NCBI GenBank assembly: GCA_964565765.1
Contig: CAZMGF010000033.1
Location: forward strand, 1 to 28,723
Direction of reading: 5' to 3'
Origin: Bog-1181 sp964565765
GTDB lineage: Bacteria > Oederibacteriota > PGYV01 > Palsa-1178
DNA: 28,723 nt
How positions within the stretch are numbered: position 1 is the first letter of the stretch; the number at the start of each line of letters is the position of its first letter. The notes beneath the pieces are model-generated. The model did not search any database, was not told the DNA's origin, and saw only the letters and a list, made by a program, of their open reading frames with translations. A program made the translations under genes and the position numbers. Positions 1-7,617 of the stretch are shown one piece after another.

Positions 1-53
1 TGGAAAAAGGCGATAAGGAAGATATTGAAAGGCTCGTTGAGCATTTCAACTGA
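1..53 (+). CDS. 3' end of an unidentified upstream gene (partial)
   Basis: Frame 3 is open from the window edge and reads EKGDKEDIERLVEHFN before a TGA at 51-53. The charged, helix-like composition looks like a genuine protein C-terminus, and it ends 13 bases before the most likely ATG of the next gene, as expected within an operon. The fragment is too short to assign a family. It matters because it argues against the earlier TTG start (position 25) for the following gene, which would overlap this frame. Confidence 0.4.
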   Translation, partial: EKGDKEDIERLVEHFN

Positions 54-66
54 CAGCCCCCCTTTT

Positions 67-2118
67 ATGGAACTCTCAAAGCTAAAACACCTGCTCCTGA
101 TATCCATTTCGCTGATTATAATAACAACCGTTTACATTGCCGGCGTTCCCGCCTCAGTATATACGGGAGATGACGGCGAAACTATAACATGCTGCAAAAC
201 CCTCGGCATACAGCACCCGCCCGGCTACCCTCTCCACACCCTGATAGGCAAACTTTTTACAATGCTGCCCGCCGGCGACGTCTCATTCAAGGTCTATTTC
301 TTCGCGGTTATTTTATCCGCGCTGAATTTTCTCCTTATTTACCTCATCAGCCTCAGGATAGCCGCCGCTGCAGGCGCGAAGGACAATAAATACATTTTTG
401 CCATTGCAGCCTCTTTCGCCTACGGCCTTGGCCGGACAATATGGGAACAGTCAATTATAGCCAAAGGCGGCATATACTCCCTTAATATTTTTTTTCTGCT
501 CGTGCTGACCCTTATAATGCTGCGCGCCTGGCAGGAGCGCGCCTCAACACCGAAATATCTTTATCTCTTTTCCTTTGTTTTCGGCGCGTCGCTGGCGCAC
601 CACCACATGTCACAGTTCCTCATGGCGCCGCTATATCTGTTTTTTCTTTACAGGACCGGAATGCTGAAGAACCTGACCATAAAAAAGAGTATAATCTGCG
701 GTTTGTTTTTCACGATCGGGCTGTCGGCGTACATATACCTTCCCGTGCGCGCCTCTGCCGCTTACCTTAACTGGGGTTCCCCGGACACATTTGAAAATTT
801 TTTCAGGATGGTGACGCGCTGGCAGTATGTACGCTCCGAAGGAACGCGCTCCCTGGCCGGCTCATTTACGCAGGCGCTTAAATTCTTTTCCTCAGCCGGC
901 ATCGAAAACCTTTATATCGGCTCCTTTTTCTGCCTGATAGGAATGGTTGTAATATTCAGAAAAGACAGGAACCTTTTTATTTACCTGACGGGCATCCCCC
1001 TCTTTTTTCTTTTTATAACCTCATTTTACCTTAACCTGACGCAGGAAAAGCTTTATATAATGGAAACATATATCACCCCATCGTACGTTTCCATATCAAT
1101 ATTTGCCGCCGCAGGCATCCTTGCCATGGCATCTGTTTTCAGGGGGTTCAGGGCGGCGGCAGCCGGAGTAATTGCCTGTTCCCTTTTTGCCTGCCAGGCC
1201 ATTTATTTTTTTCCCAGGCTTGATAAAAGTTCCTATTTTTTTTCATACGACTACAACAAAAACATGCTCGATTCGCTGGAAACAAATTCGGTAATTTTCA
1301 CCACCGGCGACGGAATTGTTTTTCCCACATGGTATTTTAAATACGCGAAGTCTTACAGGCCCGATATAACCCTTGTGGGCTCGGCGGTGCTGCCGATGAA
1401 ATGGGTGCGTGATTCCATAAACAGGCAGAATCCGGACATACACGTCCCGCACCTGAAAACAGAGAACATAGGGACGGAATCAACCGGATATATAATAAAC
1501 GCCCTTATACGCCTGAATTTTACAAAATATCCCTTTTATTTTTCATACAACAAGCTCGAGGACAACGCCATGGAAGGCGGCCTCAAAATCGTACCGCGCG
1601 GAATAATTTACAAAGCGCTTCCGGAGCAGTTCGCCTACGCCACGCGCCAGTATATGGCCATGCAGGATAACATCTGGAAGTTTTACAATTTCCGCGGGGT
1701 ATTCGAACGCCGGAGCTTCTTTACCGACCAGTTCGCCAACGACCTGTACCTGAGGGATTATTCGGTCTGCCTGAATTCAGCCGGAACGTTTTATGAGGAA
1801 AACGGCCTTTATCCGGAATCGCTGCGTTATTTTGAGCTGGCCCATAAATTTTTCCCTTCCGACCATGAATATATCTATAACATGGGCAACGCGAATTATA
1901 ATCTGAAAGATATAGGAAAAGCCGAGGAATTGTACAAAGAATGCCTGAAGCTCGATCCAAAATATGAAAGCGCCTGGTTTAACCTCGGGGTGTGCTATTA
2001 CAAGCAGGGCGATAACGCGGCCGCGCTGGAAAAATTCAGGAAGGTCCTTGAAATAAACCCGTCAAGGGCGGATGTAAAGCCGTATGTTGACATGCTGGAG
2101 AAGGCTGTTTCAAAATAA
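67..2118 (+). CDS. DUF2723-family polytopic membrane protein with C-terminal TPR repeats
   Basis: Predicted inner-membrane protein of about 683 residues. The N-terminal part carries the DUF2723 signature: a first membrane helix, then GDDGETITCCKTLGIQHPPGYP and a GKLF motif. DUF2723 is related to protein O-mannosyltransferase-like (GT-C) enzymes, in which the acidic residue after the first helix is expected to be catalytic. About nine to ten further hydrophobic segments follow. The last ~100 residues contain two to three TPR units (NMGNANYNLKDIGKAEELY and NLGVCYYKQGDNAAALEKF are typical). The likely role is transfer of a lipid-linked sugar to protein or glycan at the outer face of the membrane; the substrate is unknown. 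I chose ATG 67 because it clears the upstream stop at 53; a TTG at 25 in the same frame is possible. No good ribosome-binding site is visible, so translational coupling to the upstream gene is likely. Family assignment is good, exact function inferred. Confidence 0.8.
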   Translation: MELSKLKHLLLISISLIIITTVYIAGVPASVYTGDDGETITCCKTLGIQHPPGYPLHTLIGKLFTMLPAGDVSFKVYFFAVILSALNFLLIYLISLRIAAAAGAKDNKYIFAIAASFAYGLGRTIWEQSIIAKGGIYSLNIFFLLVLTLIMLRAWQERASTPKYLYLFSFVFGASLAHHHMSQFLMAPLYLFFLYRTGMLKNLTIKKSIICGLFFTIGLSAYIYLPVRASAAYLNWGSPDTFENFFRMVTRWQYVRSEGTRSLAGSFTQALKFFSSAGIENLYIGSFFCLIGMVVIFRKDRNLFIYLTGIPLFFLFITSFYLNLTQEKLYIMETYITPSYVSISIFAAAGILAMASVFRGFRAAAAGVIACSLFACQAIYFFPRLDKSSYFFSYDYNKNMLDSLETNSVIFTTGDGIVFPTWYFKYAKSYRPDITLVGSAVLPMKWVRDSINRQNPDIHVPHLKTENIGTESTGYIINALIRLNFTKYPFYFSYNKLEDNAMEGGLKIVPRGIIYKALPEQFAYATRQYMAMQDNIWKFYNFRGVFERRSFFTDQFANDLYLRDYSVCLNSAGTFYEENGLYPESLRYFELAHKFFPSDHEYIYNMGNANYNLKDIGKAEELYKECLKLDPKYESAWFNLGVCYYKQGDNAAALEKFRKVLEINPSRADVKPYVDMLEKAVSK

Positions 2119-2253
2119 AATTTAAAGTTCAAAACCAGGAATTACAACTTATAAACCAATAAATCAAAAAAATTATTATTTTAAGGCGCATTATATTAAA
2201 TTAGATAATTTGATTATTTTAAATTGTAATTTTTGGCCTTGAATTCTAAATTT
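2118..2253. repeat. Inverted-repeat element, copy 1 (MITE-like or long-hairpin repeat)
   Basis: Two 33-bp arms, 2118-2150 and 2221-2253, are imperfect inverted repeats (26 of 33 positions complementary) around an AT-rich 70-bp centre that can extend the pairing. The outer core of the right arm is TTGAATTCTAAATTT. A second copy lies at 27154-27280: the left arms match at 31 of 33 positions, plus the next seven bases, and the right arms at 27 of 33. TA dinucleotides flank both copies, but that is weak evidence in AT-rich DNA. Here the element fills exactly the space between the stop codons of two convergent genes, so it could act as a bidirectional terminator or be a small non-autonomous mobile element. 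No open reading frame lies inside. Confidence 0.8.
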
Positions 2254-3126
2254 TTAATTTGTCCTTCTATCCACCACAAATTCCGATTTTGGGAACTTCT
2301 GCGCGTATTGTTTAAGCTCGACGGCAAGATCCTCAACCTGCGCAAAATGTGAAAGTTTGCGTTTCGCGTTCCAGACCACGGATATTGAAAGGGTCATTAT
2401 GGGCGTCCTTATTTCCTCGCCGCGGCGCGTATTGGTCACAATATATCCCTTTTCCCTGTCTTCCTTGTCATAATGCTGTTCTATAAGAAGGTCAAATGAT
2501 TTTATAAGCTCCGAGCATATCTTCGCGTACTTGTCGTGCGATGTAATTATCACAAAATTATCCCCGCCCAGGTGGCCCACAACGTCATTTTTATCGCCGT
2601 TCTCCTTGACAACATCGTATATTGACGCGGCGATAAATTTCAGCACCCCGTCACCTTTTTCATAACCGTAGCGTTTGTTGTAATATTTGAAATCTTTCAT
2701 ATCCACATAGCATACCGCGAGCTTTGCGTCGTCATCCATCCTGCGTCCGATTTCCTGCTGGATAAAAAGCGTATCCGGCAGGCCGGAGAGCGGATTTATC
2801 CTTGAATTCTTTTTTGCGAATTCATATAATTCAGAATCAAGGGCAATATTAAGGTCAAAAACGTCGGGCGACTCAACTTTATCCTTTAAAAGGTCGTCCT
2901 GGAGGAACTTTGACGATGTAATAAGGTCGTTTATCCGCAGGTTGTATTTTTCAAGTATGTCCCTTATTGCTATTATCTTCTTTACCATGGTCTTTGAAAA
3001 CTTCCTGTGCCCGGAAGGCAGCCTTACCGGTTTAATCAAACCGAGGCTTTCCCAGTAACGCAGAGTCCGCTCGGATAATCCGCTTAATTTGGCAGTAGCG
3101 CCGATGCCAATAAGTTTTTCTCTCAT
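2254..3126 (-). CDS. MerR-type DNA-binding domain fused to a degenerate GGDEF domain
   Basis: A 290-residue, apparently cytoplasmic regulator. Residues 4-70 form a MerR-type winged helix: LSERTLRYWESLGLIKP is the hallmark, followed by SGHRKF. Residues ~111-285 form a GGDEF domain beginning NPLSGLPD. The signature reads GGDNF (187-191) in place of GG(D/E)EF. The canonical DxDxFK segment reads DMKDFK, while the guanine-contacting Asn and Asp equivalents (YYNKRYG, KGD) remain. No RxxD inhibitory site is present before the motif. By family knowledge MerR domains bind spaced palindromes and GGDEF domains make or bind c-di-GMP/GTP; a ligand-sensing rather than synthetic role is my inference. The ATG has AGAGGA about nine bases upstream and a near-consensus promoter at 3178-3206. 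The gene is divergent from the PpiD-like gene. Its last codons (VDRRTN) resemble those of the GGDEF gene at the right edge. Confidence 0.85.
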   Translation of the reverse strand: MREKLIGIGATAKLSGLSERTLRYWESLGLIKPVRLPSGHRKFSKTMVKKIIAIRDILEKYNLRINDLITSSKFLQDDLLKDKVESPDVFDLNIALDSELYEFAKKNSRINPLSGLPDTLFIQQEIGRRMDDDAKLAVCYVDMKDFKYYNKRYGYEKGDGVLKFIAASIYDVVKENGDKNDVVGHLGGDNFVIITSHDKYAKICSELIKSFDLLIEQHYDKEDREKGYIVTNTRRGEEIRTPIMTLSISVVWNAKRKLSHFAQVEDLAVELKQYAQKFPKSEFVVDRRTN

Positions 3127-3177
3127 TTTTTATGTCCTCTTTTCGTAATTTAATATAAACTTTCCCGTAATAATTAA

Positions 3178-3206
3178 AGTATATCAGCCGGCACATTTTT
3201 TGTCAA
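3178..3206 (-). promoter_or_regulatory. Sigma70-type promoter of the MerR-GGDEF gene
   Basis: Read on the - strand: a perfect -35 TTGACA (3206-3201), a 17-base spacer, then TATACT (3183-3178) preceded by TGA, which makes an extended -10. Predicted transcription start is near 3171, giving a leader of about 45 bases before the ATG at 3126. Confidence 0.75.
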
Positions 3207-3258
3207 CTATTCGTTTTTCTGATTTACACGATTAACGGGGGATTTTAAGCCGAAAATG

Positions 3259-3270
3259 TGAACCGGTTCA
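3259..3270. promoter_or_regulatory. Perfect 12-bp palindrome, candidate operator
   Basis: TGAACCGGTTCA is its own reverse complement. It lies about 53 bp upstream of the - strand -35 box, between the divergent promoters, where an activator or autoregulator could bind. MerR proteins usually bind a longer element between -35 and -10, so its relation to the adjacent MerR-GGDEF protein is only a proposal. Confidence 0.45.
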
Positions 3271-3412
3271 GCAAAATTATAAGTTTTTGCACAACTAATT
3301 TGTAAATTAATAATTTCCGCGTATTTTAAGGGTTTTACCCCATGTTTTGACTGGCTGTTGCGCCTTATAAAAACTACAGCCCCTAAAAATTCCTATATGG
3401 CGCTTAATTCAC

Positions 3413-3441
3413 TTGCAAAATAATTGAAAATTTTCTATAAT
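3413..3441 (+). promoter_or_regulatory. Sigma70-type promoter of the PpiD/SurA-like gene
   Basis: TTGCAA (3413-3418), a 17-base spacer, then a perfect TATAAT (3436-3441). Transcription would start near 3448, leaving about 60 bases of leader before ATG 3509. The ribosome-binding site is GAGGTG at 3495-3500, eight bases before the start. Confidence 0.75.
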
Positions 3442-3508
3442 AGCCTTTGTTTTATTTAACGGGTATTAACTATTTAAACCAATACTGACTTTTTGAGGTG
3501 AATCAGCC

Positions 3509-4966
3509 ATGATGAAAACAATGCGTGAAAACGCGAAAGTTATTTTATGGATAGTGCTTTCAGCTTTTATGATTACTATCGTCGCTGTCTGGGGAGCGAA
3601 GTCCATATTTTTAGACTCGAAAGCCAACCCTGATGTTATAGCAAAAGTCGGAAAAAACGAGATAACCTACACCGTACTCGGCGAGGCGTGGAACTCAAAG
3701 CTTCAGCAGCTCTCCGACCAGGGTATCAAGGTATCCGAAGATAAATCAAAGGAAATAAAAAAAGAAATATTGAACGCCCTTATTGACCGTTCGCTCCAGC
3801 TTGAGTACGCGAAAAAACTCGGCATCTCGGCAACAGACGAAGAAGCGGCGCAGTCTATTGCTTCAATACAGGCATTCAATGATAAAGGTGTGTTCCAGAA
3901 AGAACGCTATATAGCGTACCTTAACAGCCAGCGCATAAGTGTCGACGATTTTGAGAACGAGCAGAAAGACACTATTGTCCTGACAAAACTGCGCAATATG
4001 TTTTACGCCGGCATAAAAATCACGTCCGATGAATTAAGGACATATTACATGAAACGCGGGCGCAGGGTTGCCGCCCAGTACGTCTGCTTTAATTACAAAA
4101 ATTTCCTTAATGAGCTCAAAATCGACGACGAAAAGATGAAGGATTATTACGCGGTGAACAAAAAGAATTACGAGAAACCGGACCGCGTGCGCGCCTCCCA
4201 TATCCTGATAAGGCCGGACGCTTCCCCCACATCTCCCACTGGCAGGACGGATGACGCCGCCAAAAAATTCGCGGAAAGCCTGCTTGCCAGGATAAAATCG
4301 GGCGAGTCTTTCGAGGCGCTGGCGAAAAAATATTCCCAGGATCCCGGCTCGGGCGCCAAGGGCGGGGACCTTGATTATTTCGCCCGCGGACAGATGGTCC
4401 CCGAATTTGAGAGCGCGGCCTTCTCAATGAAAACCGGAGAAGTAAGCGGTATTGTAAAAACGCAGTTTGGTTATCACATAATAAAGGTCACCGGAAAAGA
4501 AGCCGGATTTGACCCGACTTTTGACAAGGTAAAATCAAAGGTCCTCTCCGAAATGCAGAAGGACGAGGGTGTAAAGCTCATGAAAGAAAAGGCTCAGGCT
4601 TTGAAGGATTCCATAAAGGATCCCTCTGATTTCGACAAATTATACCCTTCCTATCACGTGGCGCTTGAGTCTGTCTCTTTTTCCGAGGGTTCAAAACCCG
4701 CCGGCATATCATCGCCGGATTTTACCGATACCATGCTTGACATGAACAGGGGCGATATTTCACAGCCCATTCAGGGCGATAACGGATATTATATCGCCAG
4801 AATATCTTCCGAATCACCGGCGGTATACAGCGAGGCTGACTTTAATAAAAAATATGACACCCTTGAGACGAAATTAAAGTCCATAAAATTTACGCAGGAA
4901 CACCAGGACATGCTTGACAGGCTTAAAGCAGAACAAAAAGTGGAGATATTTGAGAAAAACCTGTAA
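3509..4966 (+). CDS. Membrane-anchored parvulin-type peptidyl-prolyl isomerase (PpiD/SurA-like)
   Basis: A 485-residue periplasmic folding factor held in the inner membrane by one N-terminal helix (residues ~11-33). Residues ~36-170 form a SurA_N-like chaperone segment that starts with VIAKVGKNEITYTVLGEAW. A parvulin domain follows at ~227-330, with the typical RASHILI, GGDLDYFARGQMVPEFESAAF and FGYHIIKVTG segments. A second, divergent parvulin-like stretch near 395-435 has MNRGDISQPIQGDNGYYIARI. This layout matches PpiD more than secreted SurA, which has a cleaved signal. The expected role is isomerising and chaperoning proteins emerging from Sec and destined for periplasm or outer membrane. 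It has its own promoter and a clear GAGGTG site. It is monocistronic here: its stop lies 15 bp from the convergent Maf gene. Confidence 0.9.
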   Translation: MMKTMRENAKVILWIVLSAFMITIVAVWGAKSIFLDSKANPDVIAKVGKNEITYTVLGEAWNSKLQQLSDQGIKVSEDKSKEIKKEILNALIDRSLQLEYAKKLGISATDEEAAQSIASIQAFNDKGVFQKERYIAYLNSQRISVDDFENEQKDTIVLTKLRNMFYAGIKITSDELRTYYMKRGRRVAAQYVCFNYKNFLNELKIDDEKMKDYYAVNKKNYEKPDRVRASHILIRPDASPTSPTGRTDDAAKKFAESLLARIKSGESFEALAKKYSQDPGSGAKGGDLDYFARGQMVPEFESAAFSMKTGEVSGIVKTQFGYHIIKVTGKEAGFDPTFDKVKSKVLSEMQKDEGVKLMKEKAQALKDSIKDPSDFDKLYPSYHVALESVSFSEGSKPAGISSPDFTDTMLDMNRGDISQPIQGDNGYYIARISSESPAVYSEADFNKKYDTLETKLKSIKFTQEHQDMLDRLKAEQKVEIFEKNL

Positions 4967-4981
4967 AAAAAACCCTGTGCT

Positions 4982-5590
4982 TTAAAGCTTTTCCCAGCCA
5001 GACAGGATTTTTTTTACTTTTTCTACGGGCAGCCCCACGACATTATAATACGAACCCTCTATTTTTTTAATAAAAGGATCCGAATTTTCCTGCGCCGCGT
5101 ACGCTCCCGCCTTGTCCATAACATTACCTTTTTCAACATAGTTTTTTATCCATTCGGGGTCGAGTTTTTTGAAGGTCACAAAGGACTCGTCGTATGTAAC
5201 AAGGGTTTTTCCCGTTTGGGCGTCGATGAAAGCCACGGCCGTGACCACGCAATGGCGGCTAAGTGAAAGGCTCCTTAATATCCTGAAGGCATCCTTTTTT
5301 GAGGATGGTTTCCCTATTACCTTCCCTTTAAGCACCACTATTGTGTCTGACCCGAGTATAATTCCAATTTTTACCCTGTGCACCGCGGACGCGGCTTTTG
5401 CAAGGGCAAGCCCGCACGCTATTTTCAGCGGGTCGTTTGTGCCCAGTTCTTTCTTTGCCTTTTCCTCATCAAGCTCCGGGGCGATATAATCGTATTTTAT
5501 CCCGAACTGTTTTAATATCTGATGGCGCCTTGGCGATGTCGACGCGAGTATAAGTTTTTTTCCGCCCTTTTTTACATTAAAATTTCCCAT
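4982..5590 (-). CDS. maf: Maf-family nucleoside triphosphate pyrophosphatase
   Basis: A 202-residue cytoplasmic Maf/YhdE-like enzyme. The N-terminal phosphate-binding motif reads LILASTSPRR (residues 13-22), followed by SDTIVV near 105-110 and KAGAYAAQ with EGSYYNVVGLP near the C-terminus, all hallmark segments. Family members hydrolyse non-canonical or canonical dTTP, UTP or m7GTP to the monophosphate and are linked to septum arrest in Bacillus. The length is usual for the family. The start overlaps the end of the radical SAM gene by 14 bp, with a GGAGG site inside that gene, so the two are translationally coupled. This is the last gene of the long - strand run and is convergent with the PpiD-like gene. 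I saw no clear terminator, only the 10-bp palindrome GCTTTAAAGC at 4979-4988. Confidence 0.92.
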   Translation of the reverse strand: MGNFNVKKGGKKLILASTSPRRHQILKQFGIKYDYIAPELDEEKAKKELGTNDPLKIACGLALAKAASAVHRVKIGIILGSDTIVVLKGKVIGKPSSKKDAFRILRSLSLSRHCVVTAVAFIDAQTGKTLVTYDESFVTFKKLDPEWIKNYVEKGNVMDKAGAYAAQENSDPFIKKIEGSYYNVVGLPVEKVKKILSGWEKL

Positions 5591-6563
5591 AAATGGCCTC
5601 CCCGCAATTGCGGCATTTTCCGTTTTTCAATCCTGCCATGTCCGCGCCAGTCCAGGCGCGCTTGATTACCGGCCGGCCGCATGCCGGGCAGTATGTATCC
5701 GCCCCGCCCGCCGCCGCAGCCATATTTCCAAGGTATACGTTCTTAAGTTTTTTCCGCGCTGTTTCAAATGCCGTTTTCATTGTATCCGGCTCCGTAGGCT
5801 CCAGGTTCATTTTATACTGCGGGAAATATCTTGATAAATGCAGCGGGATATCCGGGGAAAGCCCCGCTATCCAGCCCGCTATTTCATCAATATCCCCTCC
5901 GTCATTCATTCCAGGTATCACAAGGGTTGTAATTTCAACATGCGTTCCGGCCCTGAAGGCCTGTTCTATCGACTTGAGCACCGGTTCGATGCCGCCCCCG
6001 CAGATTTCCCTGTAAAATTTTTCGTTGAAAGCCTTCAGGTCTATGTTCATAGCGTCAATAAATGGCAGTAACTTCTCCAGCGGCTCCGTGGAAATGAAAC
6101 CGTTTGTCACAAGGACATTCTTCAGATTATTCCCGCGTGCCAGCTTTGCTGTGTCGCGTACAAACTCGTACCATACCGTGGGTTCATTATAGGTGAAGGC
6201 TATTCCAAGCGAATTATTTTCCAGGGCGTTGTCTATTATTTCTTCCTTTTCAAAATGGTCCGCCGGCGCCTGCAGCTGCGATATTTGCCAGTTCTGGCAG
6301 AAAGCGCATTTAAAATTGCAGCCCCACGAGCCGATGGAATATATCTCCCTGCCCGGATAAAAATGATACAGCGGTTTTTTTTCGACCGGGTCCATTGAGC
6401 TTGAGGTTATTTCGCCGTAAACCTTTGAATATAACGTTCCGCTCTCATTTACCCGGACCGAACAGATTCCTGCCCTGCCTTCGGAAATAAGGCAGGAATG
6501 CGGGCAAAGCAGGCACTTTACCTTATTATCCGCTTCTTTTCTATAAAAAGAGGCCTCAATCAT
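5577..6563 (-). CDS. amrS: AmmeMemoRadiSam-system radical SAM enzyme (AmrS-like)
   Basis: A 328-residue radical SAM protein. The N-terminus carries a Cys-rich segment (Cys17, 20, 24 and 34: KCLLCPHSC...GIC), followed by the radical SAM cluster motif CNFKCAFC (82-89) after SIGSWG. A C-terminal zinc ribbon (Cys292, 295, 317, 320) is a variable add-on. This is the AmrS family, usually associated with AmmeMemoRadiSam (MEMO and AMMECR1) partners; its substrate is not established as far as I know. Neither partner is in this window. I chose ATG 6563, which overlaps the preceding glycosyltransferase stop by 8 bp and gives the typical start MIEASFYRKE; a TTG at 6611 would lengthen the overlap to 56 bp. 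The 3' end overlaps Maf. Family is firm, cellular role unknown. Confidence 0.85.
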   Translation of the reverse strand: MIEASFYRKEADNKVKCLLCPHSCLISEGRAGICSVRVNESGTLYSKVYGEITSSSMDPVEKKPLYHFYPGREIYSIGSWGCNFKCAFCQNWQISQLQAPADHFEKEEIIDNALENNSLGIAFTYNEPTVWYEFVRDTAKLARGNNLKNVLVTNGFISTEPLEKLLPFIDAMNIDLKAFNEKFYREICGGGIEPVLKSIEQAFRAGTHVEITTLVIPGMNDGGDIDEIAGWIAGLSPDIPLHLSRYFPQYKMNLEPTEPDTMKTAFETARKKLKNVYLGNMAAAAGGADTYCPACGRPVIKRAWTGADMAGLKNGKCRNCGEAIYGKF

Positions 6564-7617
6564 GGGATAAAACCGCGGCTTCAAGTATTTTTCCCAGTGA
6601 CCTGCCCTCAAAGTCCCAGTTATATTCCTTTTTTATAAATCTGCGCGCCGCCTCGTTACCTTTTTTGCTTTTAAGCGCCAGGTTTATTGCCCTGGCGAAA
6701 GCAGCCGGATTCGCCGGCGAGCCGAATACGTATTTTTTAAAATCCTTTATTTCGCCGACAAGTGTGGCGGCCGTTTTATTGCCGGCCCAGAGATATTCCC
6801 TTAATTTCATTGAAGCCCTGTAGCGGTTGACAGCCGCGTCTTTATAATATACCAGGCATACATCCGCGGCCGACATCATCACGGCGATCTCTTCCTGTTT
6901 TATCTGCCCGAGGAAAACCGCCTTTTCCCCCAGCTTCATTTTTTTAGCGTATTTCCTGTAATGACCCTCCATCGGCCCGCCGCCGGCGATTAAAAGGACC
7001 GCGTCGTCCCTTTTTAACAAAGAAAAAGCCTCCAATATATCGTCAAGATAACTGGCTATATTAAGATGCGCCGTGTAAAATATTATTTTTTTGCCCCCGT
7101 ACGCTTTTCTTATGGCCGCGGCTTTTGTCCTGTCCGCCCTGAAAAGAGAAAGGTCTACGCACTGCCGCAGCATGTATATCTTTTTTCTGAATTCCGGATT
7201 TTGTTTTGACAGCAGTTTCATCAGTCCCGCGTTATGCGTGGTAAGCATATCCGCTTTTTTTACCAGCCAGCGCTGCATTTTTTCCGTAAAAACCGAAATA
7301 ACCCCCCGCCTGTATCCGTGGTCCAGGTCGTCAATGTCTATTATTATCTTCGCGCCGCGGCTTTTAAGCATCATAGCCGGCAGCACGGTGTTTGGATACG
7401 GCTTTATTATTATAACAGCGTCGTAATTTTTATTCATCAGCGCGAAAAAATAATAAACTGACGAAAAAAGAAAATCCAGCATGAAAGCCATTGATTTGAA
7501 AGGAGGCTCTATGAACTCCGCTTTAAGCCCGGCCTTTTTCAGGCTCTTATAAATATAGTACCCCCGCAGTGTGGAGCCGGTATTTATTGCCTGTGACGAA
7601 AGGATTAGAATATTCAT
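6556..7617 (-). CDS. Glycosyltransferase, GT4-like (GT-B fold)
   Basis: A 353-residue cytoplasmic or membrane-associated glycosyltransferase. The N-terminal acceptor domain begins MNILILSSQAINTGSTLRGYYIY; the C-terminal nucleotide-sugar domain shows IIFYTAHL, LLIAGGGPMEGHY, VFLGQIKQEEIAVMMSAADVCLVYY and a modified donor motif (RASMKLREYLWAG) where family members have SPxKLxEYMAxG. Likely it adds one sugar to a lipid-linked glycan. Its ATG overlaps the stop of the upstream GT2 gene by four bases (ATGA), and its end overlaps the AmrS-like gene by eight, so the three are co-translated. Donor and acceptor cannot be told from the sequence. The IDIDDLDHGYRRGV segment resembles other phospholipid-glycan GT4 enzymes, but that is a weak hint. 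Confidence 0.82.
   Translation of the reverse strand: MNILILSSQAINTGSTLRGYYIYKSLKKAGLKAEFIEPPFKSMAFMLDFLFSSVYYFFALMNKNYDAVIIIKPYPNTVLPAMMLKSRGAKIIIDIDDLDHGYRRGVISVFTEKMQRWLVKKADMLTTHNAGLMKLLSKQNPEFRKKIYMLRQCVDLSLFRADRTKAAAIRKAYGGKKIIFYTAHLNIASYLDDILEAFSLLKRDDAVLLIAGGGPMEGHYRKYAKKMKLGEKAVFLGQIKQEEIAVMMSAADVCLVYYKDAAVNRYRASMKLREYLWAGNKTAATLVGEIKDFKKYVFGSPANPAAFARAINLALKSKKGNEAARRFIKKEYNWDFEGRSLGKILEAAVLSHD

Larger units (their letters stand above)
3127..3508. promoter_or_regulatory. Divergent regulatory region between the MerR-GGDEF gene and the PpiD-like gene
   Basis: This 382-bp AT-rich stretch without a gene is the longest intergenic region in the window. It holds one sigma70-type promoter on each strand (3178-3206 on -, 3413-3441 on +), a 12-bp perfect palindrome at 3259-3270, and ribosome-binding sites at both ends. 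I see no credible small ORF or structured RNA. About 140 bp separate the palindrome from the + promoter, and that part shows nothing I can name. Confidence 0.7.

Noticed and set aside
4979..4988. Palindrome GCTTTAAAGC between convergent PpiD-like and Maf genes as terminator
   Set aside because: Only 10 bp, AT-rich centre, no loop and no clear U-run.
5593..6015. 140-residue ORF on the + strand opposite the AmrS-like gene
   Set aside because: It mirrors a well-supported radical SAM gene, has no recognisable domain or ribosome site, and has shadow-type composition.
6564..6611. Upstream TTG start for the AmrS-like gene
   Set aside because: It would overlap the glycosyltransferase by 56 bp and adds residues not seen at the usual family start.
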